64,000 nucleotides of DNA, from the NCBI RefSeq assembly GCF_009746125.1, contig NZ_CP041352.1, forward strand, positions 1,019,847 through 1,083,846. Direction: 5' to 3'. The notes under the pieces are model-generated. The model did no database searches. It saw nothing but the letters and a program-made list of their open reading frames with translations, and was not told the origin of the DNA. The position numbers and the translations under genes are program-made. The first letter of the stretch is position 1. Every line of letters starts with the position of its first letter. The DNA comes from Casimicrobium huifangae (lineage in GTDB: Bacteria > Pseudomonadota > Gammaproteobacteria > Burkholderiales > Casimicrobiaceae). Of this stretch, positions 28,432 through 37,029 are shown in pieces.

Positions 28432-30340
28432 CTGATTCGTCCTGAGCCGTGACTGGCGCTGCGTCTGGCTCAGCCCTGGCCAGCAGCGCCCGCAGATCGG
28501 CAAGGCAATTGGCCTCATGCAGCGGTTTGTCGTCGCGGATTCGCAGCATGCGCGGGAAGCGTACGGCGACGCCGCTCTTGTGTCGCCGGCTTTCGGCAAT
28601 CCCCTCAAAGCCCAGCTCGAACACCAGAGCCGGCCGCACCGCGCGCACCGGGCCAAAGCGGTTCAGCGTGGTTTTGCGGATCACGGCGTCAACGCGCTTG
28701 AACTCCTCGTCAGTCAGGCCGGAATAGGCTTTGGCAAATGGCACCAGCATCGGCAGTGCACTGGCACCGCGCGGTGCGATATTTGCCGTAGCCTTGTCTG
28801 GCCCCTGCCCGGCATCAGTGTCTTCGCCGTCGCTCGCCGCGCCGGCACCACCCTTCGTCGCTGCCTGCGCGACCAGCGCGTCTATCGCTGCCGCCGCTTC
28901 TGCACCATCGCGTGGTGGCTGCGACCACACCGCAAAGGTGTAGTCGGTGTACAGACTAGCCCGTCGTCCGTGTCCGGCCTGCGCGTAGACCAGCACGCAG
29001 TCCACGCTCATCGGGTCGATCTTCCACTTCCACCACACCCCGTCCGCCTTGGTGCGCCCGCTGCCGTAGGCCGCATCGCGCGCTTTCAGCATGAAGCCTT
29101 CGACGCCACGGCCCCGGCTCTGCTCGCGCAATTGGGCGAATTCCGCCCAGCTTGCGGCAGTCACCACCGGTGACAAGCCGATGCCGCTGGCGCCCGCTGC
29201 CGGCAAGGCGTCAATCGTCGCTTGCAGTCGCTCACGCCGGTCCGCCTGCCCGCGAGTGCGAACGTCGATTCCGTCCGCCTCCAGTACGTCATAGGCGAGA
29301 AAGCGCACCGGGGCGTCGGCCAGCACCTTCTTGCTCAGCGTCTTGCGAGCGATGCGCGTCTGCAGCAGCGCAAACGGTGCCGGGCGATCATCGCGCCAGA
29401 CCAGAATTTCGCCGTCCAGCACGGTGCCGTCCGGCAGGTGTTCCGCTGCCGCGACCAGCTCGGGGAAGCGCTCGGTCACCAGCTCCTCGCCACGCGACCA
29501 GATGAAGGTTTGCCCACCACGCCGCACGATCTGCGCGCGGATGCCGTCGTATTTCCACTCCACCAGCCACCCGGTCACCGGGCCCAGTACGCGGTCAAAT
29601 TCCTCTGCGGCAATCTGCAGCGCATGCGCCAGGAAGAACGGATAGGGCTGGCCGGAGACGACCTTTGGCGTGTCGCCATCGCCCGCCGTCGCGGCGTCAT
29701 CCCGGCCGCTGCTTCCTTCTGCCCGCGCGGGTTCGATCAGCCGGAGAAAGCCCTCAGCCGAGGGCGCACGGGTGGCGTCCACATAGCCCATCATGCGCTC
29801 GGCGACCACCTTGGCATCGACGTCAGCGATCTCCGCCAGTGCACGCTGCACCAGCAGTTTGCTGACACCAACCCGAAAACCGCCACCGATTAGTTTGGTC
29901 AGCAGAAAGCGGCCACGCGCATCAAGGCTGGCCCAGCCCGCCAGCACCCGCTGTCGCCGCATCGTCTCGTCCATCGTGCGCAAGGGCAGCAGGCGCTCGG
30001 TGATCCACGTCGCGAGCCCGGACTCCGGCAACCTGTCCGCATCCGCGCTGGCAATCGGCAGTGCATCGGGCAGCACCAGCGCGATGGTTTCTGCGAGGTC
30101 CCCCACCGCCTGATAGCACTCCTCGAACAGCCAGTCCGGCAGCCCGGCGGCCTGTTGCGCCCAAGCGCGAAGCTCCGCTGTGCGGACGGTTTGTCGCGGT
30201 TTGCCACCGGCAAGGAAGTAGGCGGCCCAGGCGGCGTCGCTGGCGGGCGTTGCAGCAAAGTAGCTGCGCAACAGCGCCACCTTTTCGCTGGTGGCCGTGG
30301 TCGCGTCGAGCGCGTCGAACAGTTCGGCAAAGCGCTTCAT
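28421..30340 (-). CDS. ATP-dependent DNA ligase
   Basis: A 639-residue ligase with an N-terminal DNA-binding region, an adenylation domain whose nucleophile is K263 in EWKYDGIRAQ, the motif GEILVW (motif III region), GVEGFMLK (motif IV) and KWKIDP (motif V), then an OB domain ending in RFPRMLRIRDDKP. It matches the bacterial ligase type encoded with an MBL-fold exonuclease in a repair cluster. Its start overlaps the exonuclease stop by 4 bases. Two poorly conserved inserts (residues about 206-229 and 500-530) are low-complexity. Confidence 0.93.
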   Translation of the reverse strand: MKRFAELFDALDATTATSEKVALLRSYFAATPASDAAWAAYFLAGGKPRQTVRTAELRAWAQQAAGLPDWLFEECYQAVGDLAETIALVLPDALPIASADADRLPESGLATWITERLLPLRTMDETMRRQRVLAGWASLDARGRFLLTKLIGGGFRVGVSKLLVQRALAEIADVDAKVVAERMMGYVDATRAPSAEGFLRLIEPARAEGSSGRDDAATAGDGDTPKVVSGQPYPFFLAHALQIAAEEFDRVLGPVTGWLVEWKYDGIRAQIVRRGGQTFIWSRGEELVTERFPELVAAAEHLPDGTVLDGEILVWRDDRPAPFALLQTRIARKTLSKKVLADAPVRFLAYDVLEADGIDVRTRGQADRRERLQATIDALPAAGASGIGLSPVVTAASWAEFAQLREQSRGRGVEGFMLKARDAAYGSGRTKADGVWWKWKIDPMSVDCVLVYAQAGHGRRASLYTDYTFAVWSQPPRDGAEAAAAIDALVAQAATKGGAGAASDGEDTDAGQGPDKATANIAPRGASALPMLVPFAKAYSGLTDEEFKRVDAVIRKTTLNRFGPVRAVRPALVFELGFEGIAESRRHKSGVAVRFPRMLRIRDDKPLHEANCLADLRALLARAEPDAAPVTAQDESASG

Positions 30341-31431
30341 GCCGTGTCGCCTTTCGTGCGCTGACTGTCCAGCACGGCATCGGCATCACTGGCTGTGCCT
30401 GGTGCTTCGATGGCCGCCGCGTCGTCCTTTGCGTCGTCGCCGTACTCGGTACGAAAGCTGCCGGCTTCCAGCCCCTGCTCGGTGAGCCAGCGTGTCATTA
30501 CCGCTTCGTAGCCGTGGGTGACGATGACCCGCGAGGCACCGGTCGCGCTGATCGCCTGCTGCAAACCAGGCCAGTCGGCGTGGTCGGAGAGCACGAAGCC
30601 GCGGTCATAGCCACCGCGTCGCCGTGCACCGCGCAGTTGCATCCAGCCGCTGGCAAACGCGACCTGCGCGCTACGAAAGCGCCGCGCCCACGGGCTCGCG
30701 GTGGCCGACGGCGGGCAGATGACCATGGCGCGACCGATGGCGTCGCGAAGGGCCGCGCCGCTGAGCTCGCTGACCTGATGGGTAAGTGGCAGCGTGACAC
30801 CTGCAGCGCGATAGGCCTGATTCAACGGCTCCACTGCGCCGTGCACGATGATTGGTCCGACGCTGGCATCCAGCCCCGCCAGGATGCGCTGCGCCTTGCC
30901 GAAGCTGTAGCAGGCGAGCATGCTCGGCCGTCCGAGCGCGGCATTGGCCGCCCACCACGCGTTGATCTGCGCAAAGACCATGGTATCGTCGGCCCAGCGG
31001 TACACCGGCAAGCCAAAGGTGCTCTCGGTGATGAAGGTGTCGCACCGCACCGGCTCGAAGGCCGTACAGGTGCGATCAGCGGCCACCTTGTAGTCGCCGC
31101 TCGCTATCCACACGCGGCCGTGATGCGCGACGCGCACCTGCGACGAGCCAAGCACATGACCCGCCGGGTGCAACGAGATCTCAGCGTCGCCGACGCGCAT
31201 GCGCTCACCGTAGGCGAGCGTCGTGAGTGATATGTCGCCGAGTCGCGTGCGCAGCACGCCTTCGCCCGCTGCGCTGGCCAGATAGTGCTGGTGCCCTGTA
31301 CGGGCATGGTCGGCGTGTGCGTGTGTGATCACGGCCCGTTCGACGGGGCGCCACGGATCGATGAAGAAATCGCCGGGCGGGCAGTAGAGCCCTTGTGGCC
31401 GCAGCACGATCAGGTCGTCGTCGTGCGCCAT
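30337..31431 (-). CDS. ligase-associated MBL-fold DNA exonuclease
   Basis: A metallo-beta-lactamase/beta-CASP protein of the Pso2/SNM1 type that is named for its gene linkage to an ATP-dependent ligase. The 364-residue product has the metal motif THAHADHART near residue 35, a HPAGHVLGSSQV motif, and late LSDHADWPG and THGYEA motifs of the beta-CASP domain. It lies directly upstream of the ligase with a 4-base overlap. Its role is probably to trim DNA ends or crosslinks before sealing. Confidence 0.9.
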   Translation of the reverse strand: MAHDDDLIVLRPQGLYCPPGDFFIDPWRPVERAVITHAHADHARTGHQHYLASAAGEGVLRTRLGDISLTTLAYGERMRVGDAEISLHPAGHVLGSSQVRVAHHGRVWIASGDYKVAADRTCTAFEPVRCDTFITESTFGLPVYRWADDTMVFAQINAWWAANAALGRPSMLACYSFGKAQRILAGLDASVGPIIVHGAVEPLNQAYRAAGVTLPLTHQVSELSGAALRDAIGRAMVICPPSATASPWARRFRSAQVAFASGWMQLRGARRRGGYDRGFVLSDHADWPGLQQAISATGASRVIVTHGYEAVMTRWLTEQGLEAGSFRTEYGDDAKDDAAAIEAPGTASDADAVLDSQRTKGDTA

Positions 31432-31437
31432 GCGTTG

Positions 31438-32244
31438 CTATCCGGCGATCAGGCGGCCGGCAATGGGATCGACGCGGAACCAGCTTTGCAACTGCTCGTA
31501 GTACGCCGGGTACTCCTCGCGCAGAAGCTCGGGCTCGGCAAAAAACACTTCACAGCTCACCGCGAAGAACTCGTCAATGTGTTCGGCGGCGTAAGGGTCA
31601 ATGGCCGTGTCTTCATCCGCATCTACACGGCGGCAAAAGTCGTCGTAGGCGGCCTGCTGCGCCTCGGCAAATACCTTTCGTGCAGCGCCAGCGAGCGGTG
31701 GCAGGCCATCCACCTCGCCATCCAGCATGTCAATCTTGTGCGCAAACTCATGGATCACCAGTGCCATGCCGGTCTCGTCGTACCCGGCCTCGACGGCAGG
31801 CCATGACAGCAGCACCGGGCCGTTGTACCAGCTCTCCCCGGCAATGGGCTCATCAAGCTGGTGCACCACACCGGCTTCGTCCTCGTAGTCGTAGGAGCGC
31901 GGAAAATCGCCGGGGTGCACCACCACGTTGTCCCAGCCCTCGAAGTCGCGCATCGCGGCCATCACCGTATCGCCACGGCCGAGGATCAGCAGGCAGGCCT
32001 GCACGGCGATCAGCACCCGCATGTGCGGCGTCACTTCAAGCGCGTGCGCACCGTCCTCGGCGCCGGTCACGATGTTCTTTTCGACGAGAAACGGTGTTGT
32101 CAGCTCGCGCAGCCTTGCCAGTGCGGTGTCGTCGTAGTGGTCGAGAAAGGGCAGTTCGTGCAGTGCGGACGTCCACTCATCGTCAGGAATCGAGTGACTC
32201 GCGAGAGCGCGTTCGCGGCGTTTCGTTTTTAGCCAGTCAAACAT
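31438..32244 (-). CDS. mtfA: MtfA-family zinc peptidase
   Basis: MtfA proteins are M90 aminopeptidases that in E. coli bind the repressor Mlc and thereby affect the glucose PTS. The 268-residue product carries the metal motif HEFAH (H165, E166, H169) and a downstream glutamate region, AEHIDEFFAVSCEVFF. It lies 6 bases upstream of the exonuclease. Function in this organism is inferred from the family only; a metal-dependent peptidase is well supported. Confidence 0.9.
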   Translation of the reverse strand: MFDWLKTKRRERALASHSIPDDEWTSALHELPFLDHYDDTALARLRELTTPFLVEKNIVTGAEDGAHALEVTPHMRVLIAVQACLLILGRGDTVMAAMRDFEGWDNVVVHPGDFPRSYDYEDEAGVVHQLDEPIAGESWYNGPVLLSWPAVEAGYDETGMALVIHEFAHKIDMLDGEVDGLPPLAGAARKVFAEAQQAAYDDFCRRVDADEDTAIDPYAAEHIDEFFAVSCEVFFAEPELLREEYPAYYEQLQSWFRVDPIAGRLIAG

Positions 32245-32250
32245 CTAACT

Positions 32251-32367
32251 CCCTCCCCCCTCGTGGGGGAGGGCGGGGGAGAGGGGGAATGCGACGGAAG
32301 AAAAGCCGTTGATCGGGCAAGCAACCATATCACCCTCTCCCTAGCCCTCTCCCCTCAAGGGAGAGGG
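32251..32367. repeat. paired CT-rich hairpins between mtfA and rmuC
   Basis: Two 9-bp perfect stems with 5-nt loops: 32251-32259 with 32265-32273 (CCCTCCCCC/GGGGGAGGG), and 32345-32353 with 32359-32367 (CCCTCTCCC/GGGAGAGGG). The arms differ by one base. Similar paired CT-rich hairpins occur as dispersed repeats in many proteobacteria. They lie in the 97-base gap between the two minus-strand genes, just after the rmuC stop. Confidence 0.75.
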
Positions 32368-33717
32368 GACAGAACGGGCACTCGCATCGTCAATCTCCAC
32401 CGCCTTGATCCGCTCAAAATGCCCGCTGATCTTGCGGCTGGAAATCTGCACTTGCTCGGCATCGTCATGCGCCTGCTTGATGTGTGTCGCGAGCTTGTCC
32501 ATGCGTTCCTGAAAGCGCCCGAAGTCACCCCCGAGCTTGCCCAGCTCGGTCTTCATCACGCCGAGCTGTTTGCGCATTTCGGCGTCACGGATCACTGCCC
32601 GCACCGTGTGCAGCACCGCCATCAGGTTGGTGGGCGAGGTCATCCACACCCGCTGCGCCTGCGCCTGGGCGACGATGTCCGGGTGGTTGCCAACAATCTC
32701 GGCGAATACCGCTTCCGACGGAATGAACATCACCGCCGAATCCGCGCCAGCGCCCGGCTGGATGTATTTGCTGGCAATGTCGTTGATGTGTTTTTTCACG
32801 TCATTGGCGAACTGCTTGCGCGCAGTATTGCGCTCGGCTTCCGCCAGCGTCGCGTCAATCGCCGTGCGGTAATTCGACAGCGGAAACTTGGAATCAATCG
32901 CCATGCGCGACGCACCGTCCGGCATGGTCAGCACGCAGTCCGCCTTTTCGCGGCCCGAGCCAACAGCCGCCTGAAACTCGTAGACGCCGGGCGGCAGCGT
33001 GTCGCGCACCAGCGCCTCCAGTTGCACTTCACCAAAGGCACCGCGCGCCGATTTGTCGGAGAGCACCTGCTGCAAGCTGACCACGTTGGTGGTGAGGCCG
33101 TCGATCTTCTTCTGCGCTTCGTCGATGACGGCCAGTCGCGCCATCACGCTGGCAAAGGTTTCGTTGGTCTTCTTGAAGCCTTCGTCGAGACGTTCGTTGA
33201 CCTTGCCGCTGATCTGCTCCAGCCGTCCGTCGACCGTTTTGGTCATCGTCTCGGCCTGCTGCGTGATCTGCGCGCTCATATTGCGCAACGTGTTCTGCAG
33301 CAGCTCCTGATTCGCCCGCGTCTGCTCGGCCATTTTGCCGAGCATGCCTTCCAGCACGTCGCGCTTCAGCGCATCCTGTTGCGACGACAGCGTCTGCTGC
33401 AGCAGCGCCAGCTGCTTCAGCGAGGCTTCTGTCTGCTGCGACAGCGTGTGCACCACTTGCACCTGCAGCGTGCCGATCACTTCGCGCGTGCCACTACTGG
33501 CGGTGGTGAGTTCGCGCCCGACGCGCTCGCTGACCTGATTGAACATGCCGCCCACATCGCCGATCATCGCGCGATGCTTGGTTTCAAGCTGGCTGCCCAG
33601 CTCGCCACTCATGCGGCGCACGATGCCGCCTTTCTGCGTCGCGACCAGAATCAGGATGACGATGAGCAGAACGACAATGAGCGCGAGTGCCAGCTCGACA
33701 AGGCTCACGAGTGCCAC
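32341..33717 (-). CDS. rmuC: DNA recombination protein RmuC
   Basis: RmuC-type proteins limit recombination at inverted repeats and carry a predicted PD-(D/E)XK nuclease core. The 458-residue product has one N-terminal membrane helix (residues about 5-27), a long coiled coil (residues about 40-210), and the core SGRGAFGEVQLEALVRDTLPPG-like region, ending LGVMKTELGKLGGDFGRFQERM. Family length and order of parts are normal. Its 5' end overlaps the DUF2891 gene by 13 bases. Confidence 0.93.
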   Translation of the reverse strand: MALVSLVELALALIVVLLIVILILVATQKGGIVRRMSGELGSQLETKHRAMIGDVGGMFNQVSERVGRELTTASSGTREVIGTLQVQVVHTLSQQTEASLKQLALLQQTLSSQQDALKRDVLEGMLGKMAEQTRANQELLQNTLRNMSAQITQQAETMTKTVDGRLEQISGKVNERLDEGFKKTNETFASVMARLAVIDEAQKKIDGLTTNVVSLQQVLSDKSARGAFGEVQLEALVRDTLPPGVYEFQAAVGSGREKADCVLTMPDGASRMAIDSKFPLSNYRTAIDATLAEAERNTARKQFANDVKKHINDIASKYIQPGAGADSAVMFIPSEAVFAEIVGNHPDIVAQAQAQRVWMTSPTNLMAVLHTVRAVIRDAEMRKQLGVMKTELGKLGGDFGRFQERMDKLATHIKQAHDDAEQVQISSRKISGHFERIKAVEIDDASARSVPSPLRGEG

Positions 33718-34730
33718 TCCGTCTCGGCCAGCAACGCAAAGGAGATCAGCCAGTGCGTGCTCACGTAGTCGCCACCGGTGATCGCCGCTTCGGCCGCGCG
33801 CAGATGATCGCCAGAGAGTTCGCCAAAGCGCTGCCAGCGCGGGTCATCGCCCGGCGCGAGCATCTGCATTAGCCCGCGCATGCACCACGCGCGTGACAGG
33901 TTGAGGCCATGGTTGTGAACCTGCTTCGCGTCCTTCTCATTGGTCACCCGTGCCGGCTCAAGTCGCGCAAAGTCGCCGTGGGCGATCTCCGGCAGGAAGG
34001 CGTTGAACCACGGCAGAAATTCATCGCGCGGCAAAACCAGCGCCATCAGCAGCGCTTCGGTGAGGGCCGGAGAAAGAAAGTCCTCGCCGGAAAAGTCGTA
34101 AGCAAGCGCATAGTTGCGATCTGTCGAGAACCACTTGCGGGCGGTCTGTGCAATCAGTGCTGCGAATTCGTCATCTCCCACCGTGCGCGCAAACTGCAGT
34201 GCGTGGATCATGCCGAATGAGGTGTTGGAGTGCACACCGTGGCGGACCGGTGCCGGCGCTGTCTGCATGTGCTCAAACATCGCGTCCGACAGGCGATCGG
34301 CCAGCGGTGTGAGTGCCACACGCCAGCGCGCTGCGTGAGGATGGCCGCAGACGGCGATCTCGGCGTAGAGCTTGAGCAGCCAGCCCCAGCCATAGGGACG
34401 CTGCCAGTGCGCACCACCGTCGCGGTCAAAGTAGGCCGCTTCGCGGCGTGCCTTGCCTTCATCAAACTGCCGGTCGAACCACGATACGATCGCCCGCGAA
34501 TGGGTGGCTTCGGAATCGAGATTCAAGAGCCGCGCCAGCGACCAGTGCATGTGCACGCAGGAATGCCAGTCGTAGCTGCCGTAAAAGATCGGATGCAGCG
34601 CCGAGGGCACACAGCCCTGCGCTTCGGTCGCCGAATGCACAAAGTGCATGATGAAATTCGGATACTCGCGGCGCACGTTGTCGAGCGCGGTGCGGGCGTA
34701 GCTGGCGTGGGTGGCATTGATGTCCGGCAT
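33705..34730 (-). CDS. DUF2891 domain protein
   Basis: A 341-residue protein with the pattern I associate with DUF2891: FYGSYDWHSCVHMHWSLARLL near residue 50, ERPYGWGWLLKLYAE-like (QRPYGWGW), HSNTSFGMIHAL and HWLISFALLAETEW at the end. It looks like an alpha/alpha-toroid fold rich in conserved aromatic and histidine residues, but no activity is established. It is the first gene of the minus-strand group leading to rmuC. Confidence 0.8.
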   Translation of the reverse strand: MPDINATHASYARTALDNVRREYPNFIMHFVHSATEAQGCVPSALHPIFYGSYDWHSCVHMHWSLARLLNLDSEATHSRAIVSWFDRQFDEGKARREAAYFDRDGGAHWQRPYGWGWLLKLYAEIAVCGHPHAARWRVALTPLADRLSDAMFEHMQTAPAPVRHGVHSNTSFGMIHALQFARTVGDDEFAALIAQTARKWFSTDRNYALAYDFSGEDFLSPALTEALLMALVLPRDEFLPWFNAFLPEIAHGDFARLEPARVTNEKDAKQVHNHGLNLSRAWCMRGLMQMLAPGDDPRWQRFGELSGDHLRAAEAAITGGDYVSTHWLISFALLAETEWHS

Positions 34731-34755
34731 AAGCCGAAGTCTAGCTTTTCATTCC

Positions 34756-34819
34756 TATAATCTCGTGCAACCAAGCGGGGTTGCCACCGAACGAGAGTTT
34801 GCCGGCGCCCCGCTTTTTT
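34756..34819 (+). promoter_or_regulatory. guaC promoter -10 box and structured leader with terminator
   Basis: A perfect TATAAT at 34756-34761 predicts transcription from about 34767. The first bases form GCAACC (34767-34772) with GGTTGC (34779-34784). The alternative is AAGCGGGG (34773-34780) with CCCCGCTT (34808-34815), followed by a run of six T to 34819, which is an intrinsic terminator. The two pairings exclude each other. Inside the terminator loop CCG-AAC-GAGA-GTT-CGG forms a small nested stem with a GNRA loop (34787-34805). This is the layout of a riboswitch or attenuator; the ligand is unknown. Confidence 0.6.
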
Positions 34820-34842
34820 GTTGCTGCCGCGATTTTGCTTAC

Positions 34843-34917
34843 CCGTTCGTCCTGAGCCTGTCGAAGGATGCACCTGCAACGTCTGCGTTCATGGTTCGAC
34901 AGGCTCACCACGAACGG
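34843..34917. repeat. dispersed hairpin repeat with TGAGCCTGTCGAA arms
   Basis: Arms of 23 bases (34843-34865 and 34895-34917) are complementary except at two positions, around a 29-nt loop. The arms contain TGAGCCTGTCGAA and its complement TTCGACAGGCTCA. From general knowledge, this sequence is a frequent extragenic repeat in many proteobacterial genomes and is often mistranslated as part of proteins. It occupies the guaC leader, ending 8 bases before the ATG. Confidence 0.8.
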
Positions 34918-34925
34918 TGATCACA

Positions 34926-35975
34926 ATGCGTATCGAAGAAGAACTGAAACTTGATTTCAAGGACGTTTTGTTCCGTCCGAAGCGCTCGACACTCGGCTCG
35001 CGCGCCAAGGTGGAACTTAAGCGCACCTACAAGTACCGCCACTCTGGCCGCAGCAGCGAAAGTGTGCCGATCATCGCCGCCAACATGGACACGGTAGGCA
35101 CCTTCGAGATGGCGGTCGCGCTGGCGAAGCACGAGATGCACGTGGCGCTGCACAAGCACTACCCGGTGGAGGACTACGTCACCTTCTTCAACGATAACAA
35201 CCATCCGGTGCACCGCTACGCGTTCTATTCACTTGGAATCACTGACCCGGATCTCGAAAAATTCCGCGCAGTACGCAACGACACCGGCAGCAACATCGAG
35301 TTTGTCTGCATCGACGTTGCCAATGGCTACACCGAGACATTTCTCGACTTCGTCAAGCGCTTTCGCGAGTCTTACCCGACCGTTACGATCATGGCCGGCA
35401 ATGTGGTGACGGCCGACATCACCGAGGCACTGATTCTTGCTGGTGCTGACATCGTGAAAGTGGGCATTGGTCCCGGCAGCGTGTGCACCACGCGCAAGAT
35501 GACCGGCGTTGGCTACCCGCAGTTGTCCGCGATCATCGAATGCGCCGACGCAGCGCACGGCCTGGGTGGCCACATCTGCGGTGACGGTGGCTGCACGGTG
35601 CCTGGCGACGTGGCCAAGGGCTTCGGCGGAGGCGCGGATTTCATGATGCTCGGCGGCATGTTCGCCGCGCACGATGAATCAGGCGGTGAGATCGTGCACC
35701 AGCACGGCAAGACGTATCGCCGCTTCTACGGCATGAGCAGCGACGTCGCGATGGAGAAGTACGCCGGCGGCGTCGCCAAATACCGCGCATCAGAAGGTAA
35801 GGAAGTCATCCTCGAAGCGCGCGGCCCGGTCGAACACACCATACAGGAAATCCTCGGCGGCCTGCGCAGCACCTGTACCTACGTTGGCGCCCGCACGCTC
35901 AAGGCGCTGTCAAAGTGCACGACGTTTGTGCGGGTGACGCAGCAGATCAATGAGGTGTACGGGAGGGCGGTGTAG
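34926..35975 (+). CDS. guaC: GMP reductase
   Basis: GuaC converts GMP to IMP with NADPH, recycling guanine nucleotides. The 349-residue product matches the E. coli length, with [15 protein letters not shown] at the start, [27 protein letters not shown] split around residue 165-190, and the catalytic Cys in [14 protein letters not shown] choose ATG 34926; an upstream in-frame start at 34818 would translate the repeat. An IMP dehydrogenase is less likely because no CBS insert is present. The structured leader at 34767-34819 may control it. Confidence 0.95.
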   Translation: MRIEEELKLDFKDVLFRPKRSTLGSRAKVELKRTYKYRHSGRSSESVPIIAANMDTVGTFEMAVALAKHEMHVALHKHYPVEDYVTFFNDNNHPVHRYAFYSLGITDPDLEKFRAVRNDTGSNIEFVCIDVANGYTETFLDFVKRFRESYPTVTIMAGNVVTADITEALILAGADIVKVGIGPGSVCTTRKMTGVGYPQLSAIIECADAAHGLGGHICGDGGCTVPGDVAKGFGGGADFMMLGGMFAAHDESGGEIVHQHGKTYRRFYGMSSDVAMEKYAGGVAKYRASEGKEVILEARGPVEHTIQEILGGLRSTCTYVGARTLKALSKCTTFVRVTQQINEVYGRAV

Positions 35976-35990
35976 CCATCGAGTCTCCTT

Positions 35991-36005
35991 CAGAAACTAT
36001 TTCTG
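35991..36005. terminator. small hairpin between guaC and the MscS gene
   Basis: CAGAAA-CTA-TTTCTG, a perfect 6-bp stem in the 47-base gap between two convergent genes. Low GC and no long T-run make its terminator role uncertain. Confidence 0.35.
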
Positions 36006-36022
36006 CAAAGAACCGCCGCCGG

Positions 36023-36841
36023 CTACACCTGCCGCTGCACCTGCGGCGTCGCCGGCACCGGATAACCGGCCTTGCCGAATTCGTAAGCAATGGTTTTATT
36101 GATGTCGAAGTAGACCTGCCAGTAGTGGTCGGTGTGGGCGTAACCGCGCACGGTAAGCAGCGGGCCTTCGGCGGTGAACTTGACGATTTCGACCTCCGGC
36201 GGTGGGTCAGCGAGCACGTTCTTGATGCCGGGCAAGGCAGCTTTCAATCGTTTCACTGCATCGTTGATATCGACGCCGTTGGCCACCTTGGCTTCGCAGT
36301 CCACCCGTCGCTGCGGCAGCGTGGAAAAGTTCTTGATGGTGTCGCTGAAGATCTTGTTGTTGCCGACCACGTGCGTCACGCTGTCGCCGGAGACGATGGT
36401 GGTGCCGAACAGGCCCAGCTCTTTCACCGTGCCTTCCACACCGCCCGCACTGACGTAATCGCCCACCTTGTAGGGGCGCAGCACCTGCAGGAACACCCCG
36501 GCTGCAAAGTGCGAGAGCAGACCACCCCACGCCGTGCCGATGGCGAGGCCGGCACCGGCCAGCAGCGCCGCGAAGCTGGTGGTATGGACGCCGAAAATAT
36601 CGAGGATCGCGAGTATCAGGATGATATTGAGGACCACTCCGATGATCGACACCAGATAGCGCGCCAGGGTGGGCTCGATCCTGCCCGTCCTGTTGATTGC
36701 CTTTTCCACCAGTTTCAGTACGGCGCTGATGATCCAGCGGCCGATGATCCAGGTGGCGATGGCGGCCAGCACCTTGAGTCCGAAGTCGGCGCCTTTGGTG
36801 GCGAGCCAGTCCATGATTTGTGCGGTATTGAGGCTTCCCAT
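36023..36841 (-). CDS. MscS-family mechanosensitive channel
   Basis: Small-conductance channels of this family open under membrane tension and release solutes on hypo-osmotic shock. The 272-residue product has three membrane helices with the pore helix AALLAGAGLAIGTAWGGLLSHFAAG near residue 95-120, then a beta domain beginning RPYKVGDYVSAGGVEGTVKELGLFGT. I start it at the ATG ending at 36841, preceded by GGAG; a longer frame adds an unlikely Cys-rich leader. The family type is simple MscS, without large extensions. Confidence 0.92.
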   Translation of the reverse strand: MGSLNTAQIMDWLATKGADFGLKVLAAIATWIIGRWIISAVLKLVEKAINRTGRIEPTLARYLVSIIGVVLNIILILAILDIFGVHTTSFAALLAGAGLAIGTAWGGLLSHFAAGVFLQVLRPYKVGDYVSAGGVEGTVKELGLFGTTIVSGDSVTHVVGNNKIFSDTIKNFSTLPQRRVDCEAKVANGVDINDAVKRLKAALPGIKNVLADPPPEVEIVKFTAEGPLLTVRGYAHTDHYWQVYFDINKTIAYEFGKAGYPVPATPQVQRQV

Positions 36842-37029
36842 GTGGTCTCCGTTGCGCAAAGTTCGCGATATGCAGCAATTCGTAGCACTGCACCGCCGCG
36901 CTGACCAGCGTGCGGTTATCACTTGCACCCAAAATCAGAGCATTGCCGTTGTCGGCTGGCGGTCAACCCGCAGGCTACAACGCGCTCCGCGTCCTATACT
37001 GTCCCGGTACTTACGAAGGAGGACTCCAC

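Noticed and set aside
30061-31230. Long plus-strand frame opposite the ligase and exonuclease
   Set aside because: It crosses the boundary of two real genes on the other strand and has no motifs.
32263-33768. Long plus-strand frame opposite rmuC
   Set aside because: Antisense to rmuC, begins inside the CT-rich hairpins and shows a His/Arg/Leu-rich shadow pattern.
34818-34925. Upstream extension of GuaC
   Set aside because: The extra 36 residues are translation of the dispersed hairpin repeat; ATG 34926 gives the family length.
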